Source: an uncultured Planctomycetota bacterium
GTDB taxonomy: Bacteria > Planctomycetota > Phycisphaerae > UBA1845 > UTPLA1
DNA length: 64,000 nt
Direction of reading: 5' to 3'
NCBI GenBank assembly: GCA_900696465.1
Contig: CAADGE010000042.1
Span: forward strand, 62,001-126,000
Shown: positions 43,389 to 52,296 of the stretch, in pieces
Position numbering within the stretch: the first letter of the stretch is position 1
How the letters are laid out: the number at the start of each line of letters is the position of its first letter
Notes under the pieces: model-generated
What the model was told of the DNA's origin: nothing
What the model saw: the letters and a program-made list of their open reading frames with translations, nothing else
Databases searched by the model: none
Translations under genes and position numbers: made by a program

Positions 43389-43742
43389 ATGACCCATGTT
43401 GTGACAGAACGCTGCGTCAATTGCCGTTACACCGACTGCGCGACGGTCTGCCCCGTCGAGTGCTTCTGGGAAATCGAAGACCCCGCCATGCTGGTCATCG
43501 ATCCCGATACCTGCATCGACTGCGGCCTCTGCGTGCCTGAGTGCCCGGTCCATGCCATCTACACCGAGGATGAGCTTCCGGAGCCCTACAAGGAATGGAC
43601 CGCGAAGAATAAGGAACTCTTCTCCAAGGGCACGAACATCACCGAGAAGAAGGACGCCCTGCCCGGAGCCCTGACACTCGAACAGATTCAGGAAAAGGAA
43701 AAGGCCAAGGGGTGGGACATTCCCGAGCCCGGCGGTACGTGA
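43389..43742 (+). CDS. Ferredoxin of the FdxA type (two clusters)
   Basis: A 117-residue ferredoxin with two cluster motifs. The first, CVNCRYTDCATVCPVECFW, has the atypical CxxCx4Cx3CP spacing of FdxA proteins, which bind 3Fe-4S and 4Fe-4S clusters. The second is the regular CIDCGLCVPECPVHAIY. A helical tail (KNKELFSKGTNITEKKDALPG) follows, as in this family. GAGGG about ten bases upstream supports the ATG. It carries electrons, partner unknown. Its TGA overlaps the next ATG (TGATG), linking it to a lipoprotein hydrolase gene, an odd partner for a ferredoxin. Confidence 0.92.
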   Translation: MTHVVTERCVNCRYTDCATVCPVECFWEIEDPAMLVIDPDTCIDCGLCVPECPVHAIYTEDELPEPYKEWTAKNKELFSKGTNITEKKDALPGALTLEQIQEKEKAKGWDIPEPGGT

Positions 43743-44593
43743 TGCACTTCGGCCGTCGGCCACGGCAGCTCGAACAACACTCGCGAATCGAACGCACCTG
43801 CGGCGTATCGATCATCCTGCGATGCGCGCTGGCTGCATTTTCCATCGGTATCGCTGCGGCCGGCTGTGCTCAGCCGACCAAAGGACCGACGGTCATCTAT
43901 CTCGAAGGAGCCGGTTGGTACACCAGCGGTGGAGGCGTTGAAGCCGGTCTCCGCGATGCCGGCTACACAGGCGAATTCAGTCGATTCACGTGGACTTCCT
44001 TCCTCGGCCCGGCGCACGATCATTTCGTGAACGCTCGCAGCCGTGGAATCGCACGAAGACTTGCCCGACGGATCGAAGCCCAGCGCCGCAAAGAACCGGA
44101 CGCCCCGATCCATGTCATGGGCCTCTCGGCTGGTACTTCACTGGTCCTGATGGCCCTGCCCATGCTGCCCGAAGATATCCAGGTGGACAGCGTCGTGCTC
44201 TTCTCGCCGTCGGTCTCCTCCGAGCACAACCTGACGGAAGCGATGAAGCATGTCCGGCGAAACCTCTACGCGACCAGCAGTCCCTACGACGGCATCCTCG
44301 CAGGTCTGCCTGTCAACGCAGACGGCAAGGGAGGTGCTCCTGCGGGCCGTTACGGCTTTCGAATGCCGCCCAGGGCGAAGGAATCCACCCTGATGGCCTA
44401 CAGCCGGGTCATCAATCTGCCGTGGAATCCTTCCTATCTTGCCTACGGATGGAACGGCAGTCACACCGGCGTCACCAATCGACGCTTCGTCAAAGCGGTC
44501 ATCGCACCCCGCATTCTCACGAATGAGCCGTTTCCGCTGGATCGATCCATACTCGATCGTGCCGCGGCGAGCCCGAGTGGAGGCCCGCGATGA
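43742..44593 (+). CDS. Lipoprotein alpha/beta hydrolase-like protein, copy B
   Basis: The 283-residue protein has a signal segment (VSIILRCALAAFSIGIAAAGC) with a lipobox cysteine, an opening IYLEGAGWYTSGG strand, the nucleophile elbow VMGLSAGTS (Ser), an acid candidate in SSPYDGI and a His candidate in NGSHTGVT. Its layout resembles the protein at 41378, so a paralogue relationship is inferred. Its ATG at 43742 overlaps the ferredoxin stop, and the next gene starts within its stop. The function is unknown. Confidence 0.78.
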   Translation: MHFGRRPRQLEQHSRIERTCGVSIILRCALAAFSIGIAAAGCAQPTKGPTVIYLEGAGWYTSGGGVEAGLRDAGYTGEFSRFTWTSFLGPAHDHFVNARSRGIARRLARRIEAQRRKEPDAPIHVMGLSAGTSLVLMALPMLPEDIQVDSVVLFSPSVSSEHNLTEAMKHVRRNLYATSSPYDGILAGLPVNADGKGGAPAGRYGFRMPPRAKESTLMAYSRVINLPWNPSYLAYGWNGSHTGVTNRRFVKAVIAPRILTNEPFPLDRSILDRAAASPSGGPR

Positions 44594-45603
44594 ACACCCA
44601 CCTCACGCGAAAGAGACTGCTTGCCGCCGCATTGTTGGGCATGCTCACAGCTTCCGGTTGCGATGGCGGCCGGAACTACCAGGCCGGTCTGGCGGCGGAA
44701 AAACGAGGCGACGAATCGCGCGCCTACGATGAGTACCTTCGTGCCGGCGCGCGGCACCGAGGAGGAGGCGTCGCACAGGCGATCGAGCGTGTCGCGCCGC
44801 TGGCTGCGAGTGAAGCCGAAAGCTCGGCACTGGCGGCCATGGACGAAGGACGCCACGAGGACGCCTGGCGCATGCTGATGCGCACGCTGGAAATCCAACC
44901 AAATCATCCCAACGCGCCGCAGTTAATCCGCAGACTCGAACAGGAACACCCGAACGAAATCGCTGCCGCGAAGTCTGACTACATGCGACGGGGCTTTGCG
45001 GCATTGGCCATGATCCCTCCGTCCGCACTATCGAGCACCACCCTCGCCCAGGCAGTGCCGCCGACATCGCCGCGCGTTGATCCCGAGCCGCCGCGCAAAA
45101 GCTCAAAGCCCGAAGTGCAAACGCCCGAATCGGTAAGATCGGTGACACCGCGGCGTGAACCGGAAAAAGCCGAACCGAAAAAGCCCGAACCGACTACGAC
45201 CGAGCAACCGTCGCGAAGAGTAACGCCGAAGCCGGAAGTCTCGCCACGAGATGCACCCACGCCCGCAACGCAACCGGAGAGAGAGACGCAACGAGCGCAG
45301 CAGGAGACCCAGGACCAGCGAGGCGATTACCTCGTAGTCCATACACTGAGTCTTCGCGATCGGCGATACCCTCGCCTGACCCGGACCGTCGACGGCATCA
45401 CCATCCGCCTGCGCGACACCGATGACGACCTCGAGGTCGATCTGGACCTCTACGACGGTGAACGCCGCATTCAGAAGGTCCGCGAGCTGGAGCTGGGGCG
45501 ATCCCAGACGTTTCGCGGCCGGTCGGGAGAGTTGTATCGCCTGACTGTCCTCGGCATTCATCACAAGTCACGAACCGCACGAATCGGCGTCCGCCCCGCA
45601 TAA
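44590..45603 (+). CDS. TPR-like lipoprotein with proline-rich region
   Basis: The 337-residue protein starts with a lipoprotein signal (MNTHLTRKRLLAAALLGMLTASGC). A helical TPR-like region follows (RNYQAGLAAEKRGDESRAYDEY, AWRMLMRTLEIQPNHPNAP). A Pro/Arg/Lys/Glu-rich linker of about 120 residues comes next. A compact C-terminal beta domain ends the protein (YLVVHTLSLRDRRYPRLTRTVDG through FRGRSGELYRLTVLGIH). The ATG overlaps the previous gene's stop by four bases (ATGA). Role unknown; a scaffolding protein that reaches through the envelope is a guess. Confidence 0.78.
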   Translation: MNTHLTRKRLLAAALLGMLTASGCDGGRNYQAGLAAEKRGDESRAYDEYLRAGARHRGGGVAQAIERVAPLAASEAESSALAAMDEGRHEDAWRMLMRTLEIQPNHPNAPQLIRRLEQEHPNEIAAAKSDYMRRGFAALAMIPPSALSSTTLAQAVPPTSPRVDPEPPRKSSKPEVQTPESVRSVTPRREPEKAEPKKPEPTTTEQPSRRVTPKPEVSPRDAPTPATQPERETQRAQQETQDQRGDYLVVHTLSLRDRRYPRLTRTVDGITIRLRDTDDDLEVDLDLYDGERRIQKVRELELGRSQTFRGRSGELYRLTVLGIHHKSRTARIGVRPA

Positions 45604-45759
45604 TGGAATGTCATCATTGTGACACCTTCAGCTCGCAGTGATCGTGCCACACCTTCTCCATGCATTCAGGAATCGACGCACACCGCCCCGCGCGGACCGG
45701 CTGTCAGGTTCGATCGCAAGGTGGTAGAATGGGGCTTGCGTTTCAAAAGGGAGTAGCAC

Positions 45760-46536
45760 ATGCACACCCCGCCCCGACTCTATCGTGACCCCTCCCAGGA
45801 AACATGGCGACTGTTCCGCATCATGGCGGAGTTCGTCGAGGGCTTTGAGGCAATGAGCGGCGTCGGCCAGGCCGTCAGCGTCTTCGGCTCGGCCAGAGCC
45901 GGACCCGACGAACCACATTACCAGCAGGCCGAACGACTGGGTGCGCGGCTTGTCGAACGCGACTTCGCCGTCATCACCGGCGGTGGGCCCGGGATCATGG
46001 AGGCCGCCAACAAGGGCGCCTTCGTAGCTGGCGGCACCAGCGTCGGTCTCAACATCACGCTGCCGCACGAACAGGAGGCCAACGCCTTCCAGAACATCAG
46101 TCTCGAGTTCCACTACTTCTTCGTGCGCAAGGTGATGTTCGTCAAGTACTGCGTCGGAATGGTCTGCTTCCCCGGCGGCTTCGGCACGATGGACGAATTC
46201 TTCGAGGCCATGACCTTGGTTCAGACCGGCAAGAGTCCCGTCTATCCGGTCGTTCTATTCGATTCGCGATTTTGGCTGCCGATGGTCAAGTACTTCCGGG
46301 AGACCATGCTCGAACAGTACCGCACCATCTCGCCGGGCGACCTCGATCTCTTCAAGGTGACCGACGACGTGGATGAAGCCGTGGATCACTTGCGAGTCTG
46401 TGTCAACCGCGCGTTGGCTGATCTGCGTCACCCCAGCGATGCCGAGGAGGTCCGAATCCCATACGAACAACGCATCTCCGGCGAAGGTACGCGATACGGC
46501 CGACCTCCCAGCCGCCGTACCCTTGGCCCGATCTAG
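45760..46536 (+). CDS. LOG-family (lysine decarboxylase-like) phosphoribohydrolase
   Basis: The 258-residue protein has the family core: SVFGSARAGPD near the N-terminus, ITGGGPGIMEAANKGAF, and the catalytic nucleotide motif CFPGGFGTMDEFFEA (PGGxGTxxE). Proteins of this type cleave cytokinin-like nucleotide monophosphates to the free base; other substrates are possible. GGGAGTAG shortly before the ATG supports the start. The longer C-terminal tail (about 30 polar residues after PYEQRIS) is not part of the fold. It is a single gene with TAGAAT at 45725 upstream as a possible minus-ten box. Confidence 0.9.
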   Translation: MHTPPRLYRDPSQETWRLFRIMAEFVEGFEAMSGVGQAVSVFGSARAGPDEPHYQQAERLGARLVERDFAVITGGGPGIMEAANKGAFVAGGTSVGLNITLPHEQEANAFQNISLEFHYFFVRKVMFVKYCVGMVCFPGGFGTMDEFFEAMTLVQTGKSPVYPVVLFDSRFWLPMVKYFRETMLEQYRTISPGDLDLFKVTDDVDEAVDHLRVCVNRALADLRHPSDAEEVRIPYEQRISGEGTRYGRPPSRRTLGPI

Positions 46537-46569
46537 AGAGACATCCGCCGACGCGGCCTGTCGATCGAC

Positions 46570-46598
46570 GATGTTCGCACACTCAAAGCGTGCGCATC
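46570..46598. terminator. Weak hairpin between convergent genes
   Basis: GATG-TT-CGCAC pairs with GTGCG-CATC (nine pairs with a two-base bulge) around ACTCAAAGC. It lies between the LOG gene and the DUF486 gene and lacks a T-tract. Confidence 0.35.
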
Positions 46599-46602
46599 GC
46601 CG

Positions 46603-46935
46603 CTACCATTTCTTAAACACGAAGAAACCCGCGGCGGCGATCAAGCCGAACCCGACCAGGTAATTCCACTTCAGCGGCTCCTTGAGATACACCACCGAGA
46701 AGCCACAGAAGACAAGAAGCGTGATGATCTCCTGAATGGTCTTCAGTTCTGCCGCCGTGAAGTACTTGTGTCCCCAGCGATTAGCGGGTACCTGGAGGCA
46801 ATACTCAAAGAACGCGATGCCCCAGCTGGCAAGCACGACCACCCAGAGATCGACATGCTTGAATCGCAGGTGTCCGTACCAGGCAATGGTCATAAACAAA
46901 TTGGAGAGCAACAGCAGCGCGATGGTGATAACCAT
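46603..46935 (-). CDS. DUF486 (DMT-type) small membrane protein
   Basis: The 110-residue protein has four helices, starting MVITIALLLLSNLFMTIAWYGHL and ending GFGLIAAAGFFVFKKW. The DUF486 patterns are VVLASWGIAFFEYCLQVPANRWGH, then FTAAELKTIQEIITLLVF. Function is unknown, with resemblance to small drug/metabolite transporter units. The ATG at 46935 is chosen over 47085 because the longer frame adds about 50 polar residues with no family match. It is divergent from the tmRNA gene. Confidence 0.9.
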   Translation of the reverse strand: MVITIALLLLSNLFMTIAWYGHLRFKHVDLWVVVLASWGIAFFEYCLQVPANRWGHKYFTAAELKTIQEIITLLVFCGFSVVYLKEPLKWNYLVGFGLIAAAGFFVFKKW

Positions 46936-47114
46936 GTCTACGTTCCCGGGGTGCGATGTCCCGATTTCTGACTCGATCCGTCCTCGCAGGCAAGGTAGAT
47001 GGCCGGCGACCGTCATCGCAGCGGCGATAGTCTGCGCGCCGACAACCGATTCCTGCAATGCCTCCCGTTCATCGGGCTGCCTCATGCACCAACCAGACTG
47101 CGGCCGCGCCCTGG

Positions 47115-47142
47115 TTGCCCCAAACGCGTTTCGAGCTAGAAT
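47115..47142 (+). promoter_or_regulatory. Putative promoter of the tmRNA gene
   Basis: TTGCCC (47115-47120), a 16-base spacer and TAGAAT (47137-47142) lie about 52 bases before the mature 5-prime end. A short leader removed by processing would fit tmRNA maturation. Pattern match only. Confidence 0.4.
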
Positions 47143-47193
47143 CTCATCATCGAAGAATGACCGATGGTCATTCGTCGAAACCTTCTAACGTCC

Positions 47194-47542
47194 GGGGGCG
47201 ATCTGGCTTCGACCGGGCAAGTTGAGGAGATGGTGGCGTGCCGAGGTTGTCAGGCGGCCTCGTTAAACACCTGGCAAAAACTTACGTGCCAACTCTCAGT
47301 TGAGCATGGCTGCCTAAAACGGCTGCCCGTCGAACCGCCAACGCCTGCTAGGTGGGGAGACGGTGATTAGCAGGCTGGCTGTTTCCTGCTGCTCGGCCGG
47401 GAAACAGCGAGAACTTGTCGAGCTGGACGCCGCTGGAGCTTGTCGACCGGCGACGGCGGCGTTGACGACAAATGATCGACTACGCACGTAGAGGCCGTTT
47501 CTGAAGTGCTTCGGGACGCGGGTTCGATTCCCGCCGCCTCCA
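47194..47542 (+). ncRNA. ssrA: tmRNA (SsrA)
   Basis: The gene starts GGGGGCG-ATCTGGCTTCGAC, the conserved tmRNA opening, and ends with a T-arm (GCGGG TTCGATT CCCGC) and acceptor strand CGCCTCC, which pairs with GGGGGCG over seven positions. The discriminator A is at 47542 and CCA is not encoded. The tag frame is best read from GGC at 47273 to TAA at 47315, giving GKNLRANSQLSMAA; the GCA frame one base later gives a tag not ending in AA. With SmpB, tmRNA rescues stalled ribosomes and tags the nascent chain for proteolysis. Length of about 349 bases is normal for a one-piece tmRNA. Confidence 0.93.
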
Positions 47543-48050
47543 TTCAAGGTGCCACTGCTTCGGCACCAACTGTCGTAGAGCAGCCCGAGTTTGCGCCTTG
47601 TTGCGCCGCTCGGCGCGGTTGGACCGCGTACCGTTGAGATCACGCGCCTGCCGTGTACAAAGTCTGCGGTTCATCGAACGCGCCGCGAAGCACCCAGACG
47701 ATTCCTTTCTGAACGGCGTAAAATGCTCGAATTGCTCCGTTCCGTCGTCGAGGAGACGCCCTGCCGTGTGGCCTGCGATGCCGACCGCAAGTGGCTATCA
47801 CTTGATCTCAAAGCGCATAATAGAGGACGTAATCAGGATTCGACGCGTTATCGACCCAGAATCCGGACTGCTCCGATCTAACATCACCGAGCGGGTATAA
47901 AAACCCCTCCCGAGTCTTGACGCGCACGTAAGCTTTTGGTTATAAAAGAACAAGCATAATGGCGGGGATACCTTGAAGCGAATGCTCGTGGCCGGGGGAC
48001 TGCCCGCAGGTTCCCCGACTCGAAACGAAATACGTACCGGAGGAAGAAGG
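47543..48050. other. Region after tmRNA without a convincing gene
   Basis: About 500 bases. Overlapping plus-strand frames of about 100 codons exist (near 47591-47900) but have Arg/Cys-rich composition and no family features. No integrase and no copy of the tmRNA 3-prime end is seen, so an integrated element is not supported. A promoter (47917-47946) and a leader hairpin near 47983-48006 (GGGGGAC/GTTCCCC) lie just before the lipoprotein gene. Confidence 0.4.
47917..47946 (+). promoter_or_regulatory. Putative sigma-70 promoter of the lipoprotein gene
   Basis: TTGACG (47917-47922) is followed after 18 bases by TATAAA (47941-47946), or after 17 by TTATAA. This is the best box pair in the window. 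The start would be about 95 bases before the ATG at 48051. Confidence 0.55.
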
Positions 48051-49247
48051 ATGACGATTCGAAGCAAGCTCTTCACGTTCACCGGGCTTTTTGCCGCGGC
48101 CGTGGCACTCGCCGCTGCCTGTAACACCCTGCAGAACCTCGGTGATGCCGGCGGTACGCCGCTGGCCCCGACGGGAAGCGCCGCGGAAGTCTCCCAGGGT
48201 CGCAAGAATGCCGCGCTGACCATCAACACGAACCCCGGCAACCTGCTGCGGTTCGAGCTGCGTCAGCAGAACCTGGCGGACCCCACGCAGCTTCGCTGCG
48301 ACCCGCTCGGTAACGGTCCCGGTAACCCGTGGGACGTCGTTGTCGGCGCACTCTTCACGCCGCAGTTTTTCAATCTACCCATGGAGTATGACTACGTCGG
48401 CCTGATCGGCGAGACGGGCTATGCCCTCGCGCTGCGCGTCCCGGTCGAGCCCTTCCTGCCCGCATTCTTCACACAGATTGAGTTCAGTCTGCGAGCGGTC
48501 AACCCCTGTGCGAACGGTCACATCGCGGCGCCGCTCATCGGCTACCTGCCCACACAGGCCGACTTCCCCTCCAACGACGATCTGGCTGCTCGCCGCAGTC
48601 TGATCAATCTCGCTGGCGGCGACGTCGCCTTAATCGCACACGGGATCAACTTCACCTTCAACCCGACCAGCACGACCGCGACGATGAACTTCCTCGGCCC
48701 GACCGGCTGGCTGGTCTTTCTGAGAGACAACGCCTTCCGCAGCGGTCGCTTCTACAACATCAGCGGTGCGCTCAAAGGTGCCCCACCTGCCTTCTTTGAC
48801 ACGCCGAGCCCCAATGACGACGGCTTCTTCGAGTCCGTCCAGGTCAACGGCGACAACTTCGACCTGCTCAGCGAGCCCTTCGGCAACACCTCAGGCGTGC
48901 CCAACGTCTTCACCTGCCTAGGTGCACCGACGCCCGGCAGCCGCTACGCCTTCGTCGATCTTTCGAACTTCGACGAGAACTTCGCCCCCGGCAACGGTGA
49001 AGGCGGTGGTGCCTTCATTATCCGCCGCGAGGCCTTCTTGGGCGCCGCCCTGGTCGTGAACCCCAACGTCCCCGGTCCGGCTCCGGCACCGGTCGGTGCC
49101 GGCGATACCATTCCGCCGCTGCCTTCCGGCTACAATGAGCCGATCATCATCAACATTAACTGTGCAAACGAGACCGACAACTCCTTCAACGGTCCTCCTG
49201 GCGTCCACGAGATCGGTTGGTCGATCTTCTTCATCCACGGCTACTAA
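48051..49247 (+). CDS. Lipoprotein of unknown function
   Basis: The 398-residue protein begins MTIRSKLFTFTGLFAAAVALAAAC, a clean lipoprotein signal with the cysteine at about residue 24. The rest is beta-rich and neutral, with phrases such as NTNPGNLLRFELRQQNLADPTQ and GWLVFLRDNAFRSGRFYNISGAL, and ends GVHEIGWSIFFIHGY. I do not recognise a family. GGAGGAAGAAGG directly before the ATG is a very strong ribosome binding site, and promoter and terminator are both good, so strong expression is likely. It looks like an isolated transcription unit. Confidence 0.82.
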   Translation: MTIRSKLFTFTGLFAAAVALAAACNTLQNLGDAGGTPLAPTGSAAEVSQGRKNAALTINTNPGNLLRFELRQQNLADPTQLRCDPLGNGPGNPWDVVVGALFTPQFFNLPMEYDYVGLIGETGYALALRVPVEPFLPAFFTQIEFSLRAVNPCANGHIAAPLIGYLPTQADFPSNDDLAARRSLINLAGGDVALIAHGINFTFNPTSTTATMNFLGPTGWLVFLRDNAFRSGRFYNISGALKGAPPAFFDTPSPNDDGFFESVQVNGDNFDLLSEPFGNTSGVPNVFTCLGAPTPGSRYAFVDLSNFDENFAPGNGEGGGAFIIRREAFLGAALVVNPNVPGPAPAPVGAGDTIPPLPSGYNEPIIININCANETDNSFNGPPGVHEIGWSIFFIHGY

Positions 49248-49299
49248 GCCGGGTAATGGTCACCCGAAGCATCGGGTAGCCAGCCATGCGGATTTCTAC

Positions 49300-49335
49300 G
49301 GGGCGTGTCCTTCCAAAGGCACGCCCCGTTTCTTT
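49300..49335 (+). terminator. Intrinsic terminator after the lipoprotein gene
   Basis: GGGGCGTG-T-CC (49300-49310) pairs with GG-CACGCCCC (49318-49327), giving ten pairs with a one-base bulge and loop TTCCAAA. It is followed by GTTTCTTT. It starts 53 bases after the stop. Confidence 0.78.
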
Positions 49336-49355
49336 GCGCCGTCGTTCGAGGATCG

Positions 49356-52250
49356 TCAGCCATCCGTGGACGTGTCGCCTACCGATGCTTCACCTTCGAG
49401 CAGTCGAAGCCGCGATTCACAATCTGCCTGAAGTATTTTCATCTCTTCGTATTCATACAGCCGATCCCGCGTCAGTCGTCCCGCTGCCTCCAGCTCGTCG
49501 AGCAGTTCACCGGTCCGAACAAAGTTCTCCCGGGCCGCTTTCAGTTGCATGAGTTGCTCTTCGCGGCTCAAATCGCTGGCGATGGCCAGCGCCAGTTGCA
49601 CCATACCCAGTTCGCCGTAGGCATAGGCCTCGTCGTGCGCCGCCAAGGCATCCACACGATCCGCCACCGCAAGGCGCTGAAACATCGCGAGCGCCTCGCC
49701 AGCCGGCTCAAGGGCCTCCCGCGGACGATTCAACCGGTAAAGCGTCTTGGCGATTCGCTGATAGCCCAGCGCCAGGTCGCGCTGCAGTACGATATAGTTC
49801 GGGTCAGCAGCGACCAGTTCCTTCAACTGATCACGATAACGCTCAAAATGCAGCAGCGCGTCTTCGTGCCGGCCCAGCCGCTCGTAGGCATCGGCTACTG
49901 TAAAGTCATTCACGGCCAGGTTTCGACGCGCCCGGGCATCCGACGGATCCGCCGCGATCATCGACTCCCGCACTGCCCGCGAGGCGAGTATCAGCTGGAG
50001 TCCTTCCTCCTTTCGCCCAAGTCGCATCAGGTTGCGCCCGATGTTGCTGCGCGTGGAGGCAAGATTCGCCTGGTAGCCCGCGTGCTGCGGCGCTTGTGCC
50101 ACCAGTTGCTCTGAAATCGCAAGCGACCGGACCAGCAGCTCATGGGCCTTCTCGTCGTCGCCCATGTGCGCGTGGATTTCGGCGATGCGATCAAGAATGA
50201 TGCTGTGGTTGCTCATCGCGTGCAGATCGCCGGGGTTCTTCTCCAGCCCCGCCGCTACGTATGCCTCATAGCGGCTGAAGCCCTTGAGGGCCTCCTCGTA
50301 GCGACCCATCGCCAGTTCCATTCGCCCCAGGTTGGCATGACCAAACGCCACCGTACGCGCAGAATCCGGATGCTCGGGAAACCTCGCTTCCAGGGCTTCC
50401 ATCGTCTCGAGATGCTTTCGCAGATACACGATGGCTTCTTCGGTGCGCCCCATTGCACGAAGCGCGTTACCGACGAGCTCTTGTGAGCTACCGACAACTG
50501 ACTGGGCCTGTGGATCGTCGGGTTTCATCTTCACCAGCCGCTCCGCCAGCGCCAGTGCTCTCTGATAAACCTCCAGCGCCGTCGCAGTGTCACCAAGATT
50601 CGCCTGGCTTGCCTTGCCCAGAATGCTCCCCAATCGGTGGTATCCCTCAATCAGCTCGTTCAGCAATTCTGCCTCCTGACCCGTCTCTGAAGAAAGCTCA
50701 TCGAGATAATGAACCGCAGTGCGGATGATCTTCTCTCGCGCCTGGGTGGCACCGGACAGCATGGCAATCTCGTCATAAATATCATGGATAAAAATCCGTG
50801 CGAGCTGGCGAACATCTTCAAAACGCCGCTCTGCGAGTTGCCGCTGGACATTCTCCGCGTCCCGCGCCGCTTGCGATTCCTCCAGCAACTGTTCGGTAAG
50901 TTGACGCTGCTGCGACTCACGCAGCGCGAACCAGGCCATTCCAACCGCACCCAGCAGCAGCGTGCCGAAAACGGCCGCCGCCCCGCCCACCAGCGCCTTG
51001 TTCCGCTTTGCAAATTTCCGAAGCTGGTACATCGCGCTCGGCGGACGCGCGATAATCGGTTCATCGTGCAAGTAACGCCGGATGTCCGCCGCCAGCTCCG
51101 CCGCCGATGCGTAACGATGCGCGCGGTCCTTTTCCATCGCACGGGCGACGATTGTTTCGATGTCCCCGCGAAAGATCGTATTAATCGAGCTGAGCCGCGA
51201 AGGTTCCTCCTCCTGAATCAACCGCACCGCCTCGGGAATTGAGCAATTCCGCACGTCAATCGGCAGCCGGCCGGCGAGCAGCTCGTAGAGAACAACGCCC
51301 AGTGCGTACACATCTGAACGTATGTCCAGCTCGCGCGAGTCGCCGCGAACCTGCTCCGGGCTCATGTACGGAACAGTGCCGACGAGTTGACCGGCATCGG
51401 TCCGCATCGTCACTGTCTGCAGATCGGAATCTGTGGCCCTCGCCACGCCGAAGTCCAGCACTTTCGGTTGACCGATGCGGGCTGAATCCTGATCGCGATT
51501 TACCGCGTCGGTTGGTCCCGCGGGCGAGCGTAGGGCCGAATTTGCCGTCGAGGAGTCCGTCTCGTCGACGACCAGAATGTTCGCCGGCTTCAGATCGCGA
51601 TGAATTACGCCCTTTTGATGCGCGTGATGAACGGCGTCGCAGATTCGTGCCAGCAGTTCCAGCCGCTGCCGGTTGCCGAGACCGCGATGGCGCGCGTACT
51701 CGTGCAGCGGCAGTCCATGGATCAGCTCCATTGCCAAAAAGGGCTGCTCGTAAGTGGCACCGCCGGGACCGCTCATCTCGGCCACGCCGGCTTCGTAGAT
51801 ATGGGCGATGCCTGGATGCTGGAGTTGACCGAGCACCTCCGCTTCGTTCTGAAATCGACGGATCAGGTTTCGCGACGTGAGCCCCGGCGTGATGACCTTC
51901 AGCGCGATCGTCCGACGGGGATGCTCCTGCCTCGCTTCGTACACCACGCCCATGCCGCCTTCACCGATCTTTCGGATGATCTGGTAGCGGCCAATTTGGT
52001 CAGGAAGCACCTCGCAGCCGGCAGGTTCGATCTGCTCGGCGCGCAATCGCGCTTCGTGTGATACAATCGGCGATTCGAGAAAGTCGTTCTGCGAGCGATT
52101 GGCTCCGACGAGTAGCCCATCGACAAACTCCCGCAATTCAGTATCCGAACCACAGAGCCGATCGAGTGCCGCTTGGCGCTCATCTGCAGAGAGCGGAAGA
52201 ACCTCCGCGAAGATCGCCTCGGCCGCAGACCATCGATCGTCGCGAAGCAT
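49356..52250 (-). CDS. Membrane serine/threonine protein kinase with TPR repeats
   Basis: The 964-residue protein has a PknB-type kinase domain. The glycine loop IGEGGMGVVYEA is at 95-106, Lys118 in IALKVI, the catalytic loop HRDLKPANIL at 217-226, DFG at 266-268 and the activation segment GTVPYMSPEQVRGD. A single helix (LVGGAAAVFGTLLLGAVGMAWFAL) lies near 420-443. The C-terminal 500 residues are TPR repeats. It would phosphorylate proteins in response to a signal sensed outside or through the TPRs. The ATG at 52250 has GAGGAG eight bases upstream; the frame opens at 52355 but lacks a start signal. It follows the ECF sigma gene by 46 bases. Confidence 0.93.
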   Translation of the reverse strand: MLRDDRWSAAEAIFAEVLPLSADERQAALDRLCGSDTELREFVDGLLVGANRSQNDFLESPIVSHEARLRAEQIEPAGCEVLPDQIGRYQIIRKIGEGGMGVVYEARQEHPRRTIALKVITPGLTSRNLIRRFQNEAEVLGQLQHPGIAHIYEAGVAEMSGPGGATYEQPFLAMELIHGLPLHEYARHRGLGNRQRLELLARICDAVHHAHQKGVIHRDLKPANILVVDETDSSTANSALRSPAGPTDAVNRDQDSARIGQPKVLDFGVARATDSDLQTVTMRTDAGQLVGTVPYMSPEQVRGDSRELDIRSDVYALGVVLYELLAGRLPIDVRNCSIPEAVRLIQEEEPSRLSSINTIFRGDIETIVARAMEKDRAHRYASAAELAADIRRYLHDEPIIARPPSAMYQLRKFAKRNKALVGGAAAVFGTLLLGAVGMAWFALRESQQRQLTEQLLEESQAARDAENVQRQLAERRFEDVRQLARIFIHDIYDEIAMLSGATQAREKIIRTAVHYLDELSSETGQEAELLNELIEGYHRLGSILGKASQANLGDTATALEVYQRALALAERLVKMKPDDPQAQSVVGSSQELVGNALRAMGRTEEAIVYLRKHLETMEALEARFPEHPDSARTVAFGHANLGRMELAMGRYEEALKGFSRYEAYVAAGLEKNPGDLHAMSNHSIILDRIAEIHAHMGDDEKAHELLVRSLAISEQLVAQAPQHAGYQANLASTRSNIGRNLMRLGRKEEGLQLILASRAVRESMIAADPSDARARRNLAVNDFTVADAYERLGRHEDALLHFERYRDQLKELVAADPNYIVLQRDLALGYQRIAKTLYRLNRPREALEPAGEALAMFQRLAVADRVDALAAHDEAYAYGELGMVQLALAIASDLSREEQLMQLKAARENFVRTGELLDELEAAGRLTRDRLYEYEEMKILQADCESRLRLLEGEASVGDTSTDG

Positions 52251-52296
52251 GATGCGTGCTCCTCGCTTTAACTCGTACCGGCAGCACGCCGGATGC

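Noticed and set aside
47591-47900. Two overlapping short frames after tmRNA as an integrase remnant
   Set aside because: Composition is Arg/Cys-rich with no integrase motifs, and no second copy of the tmRNA end was seen.
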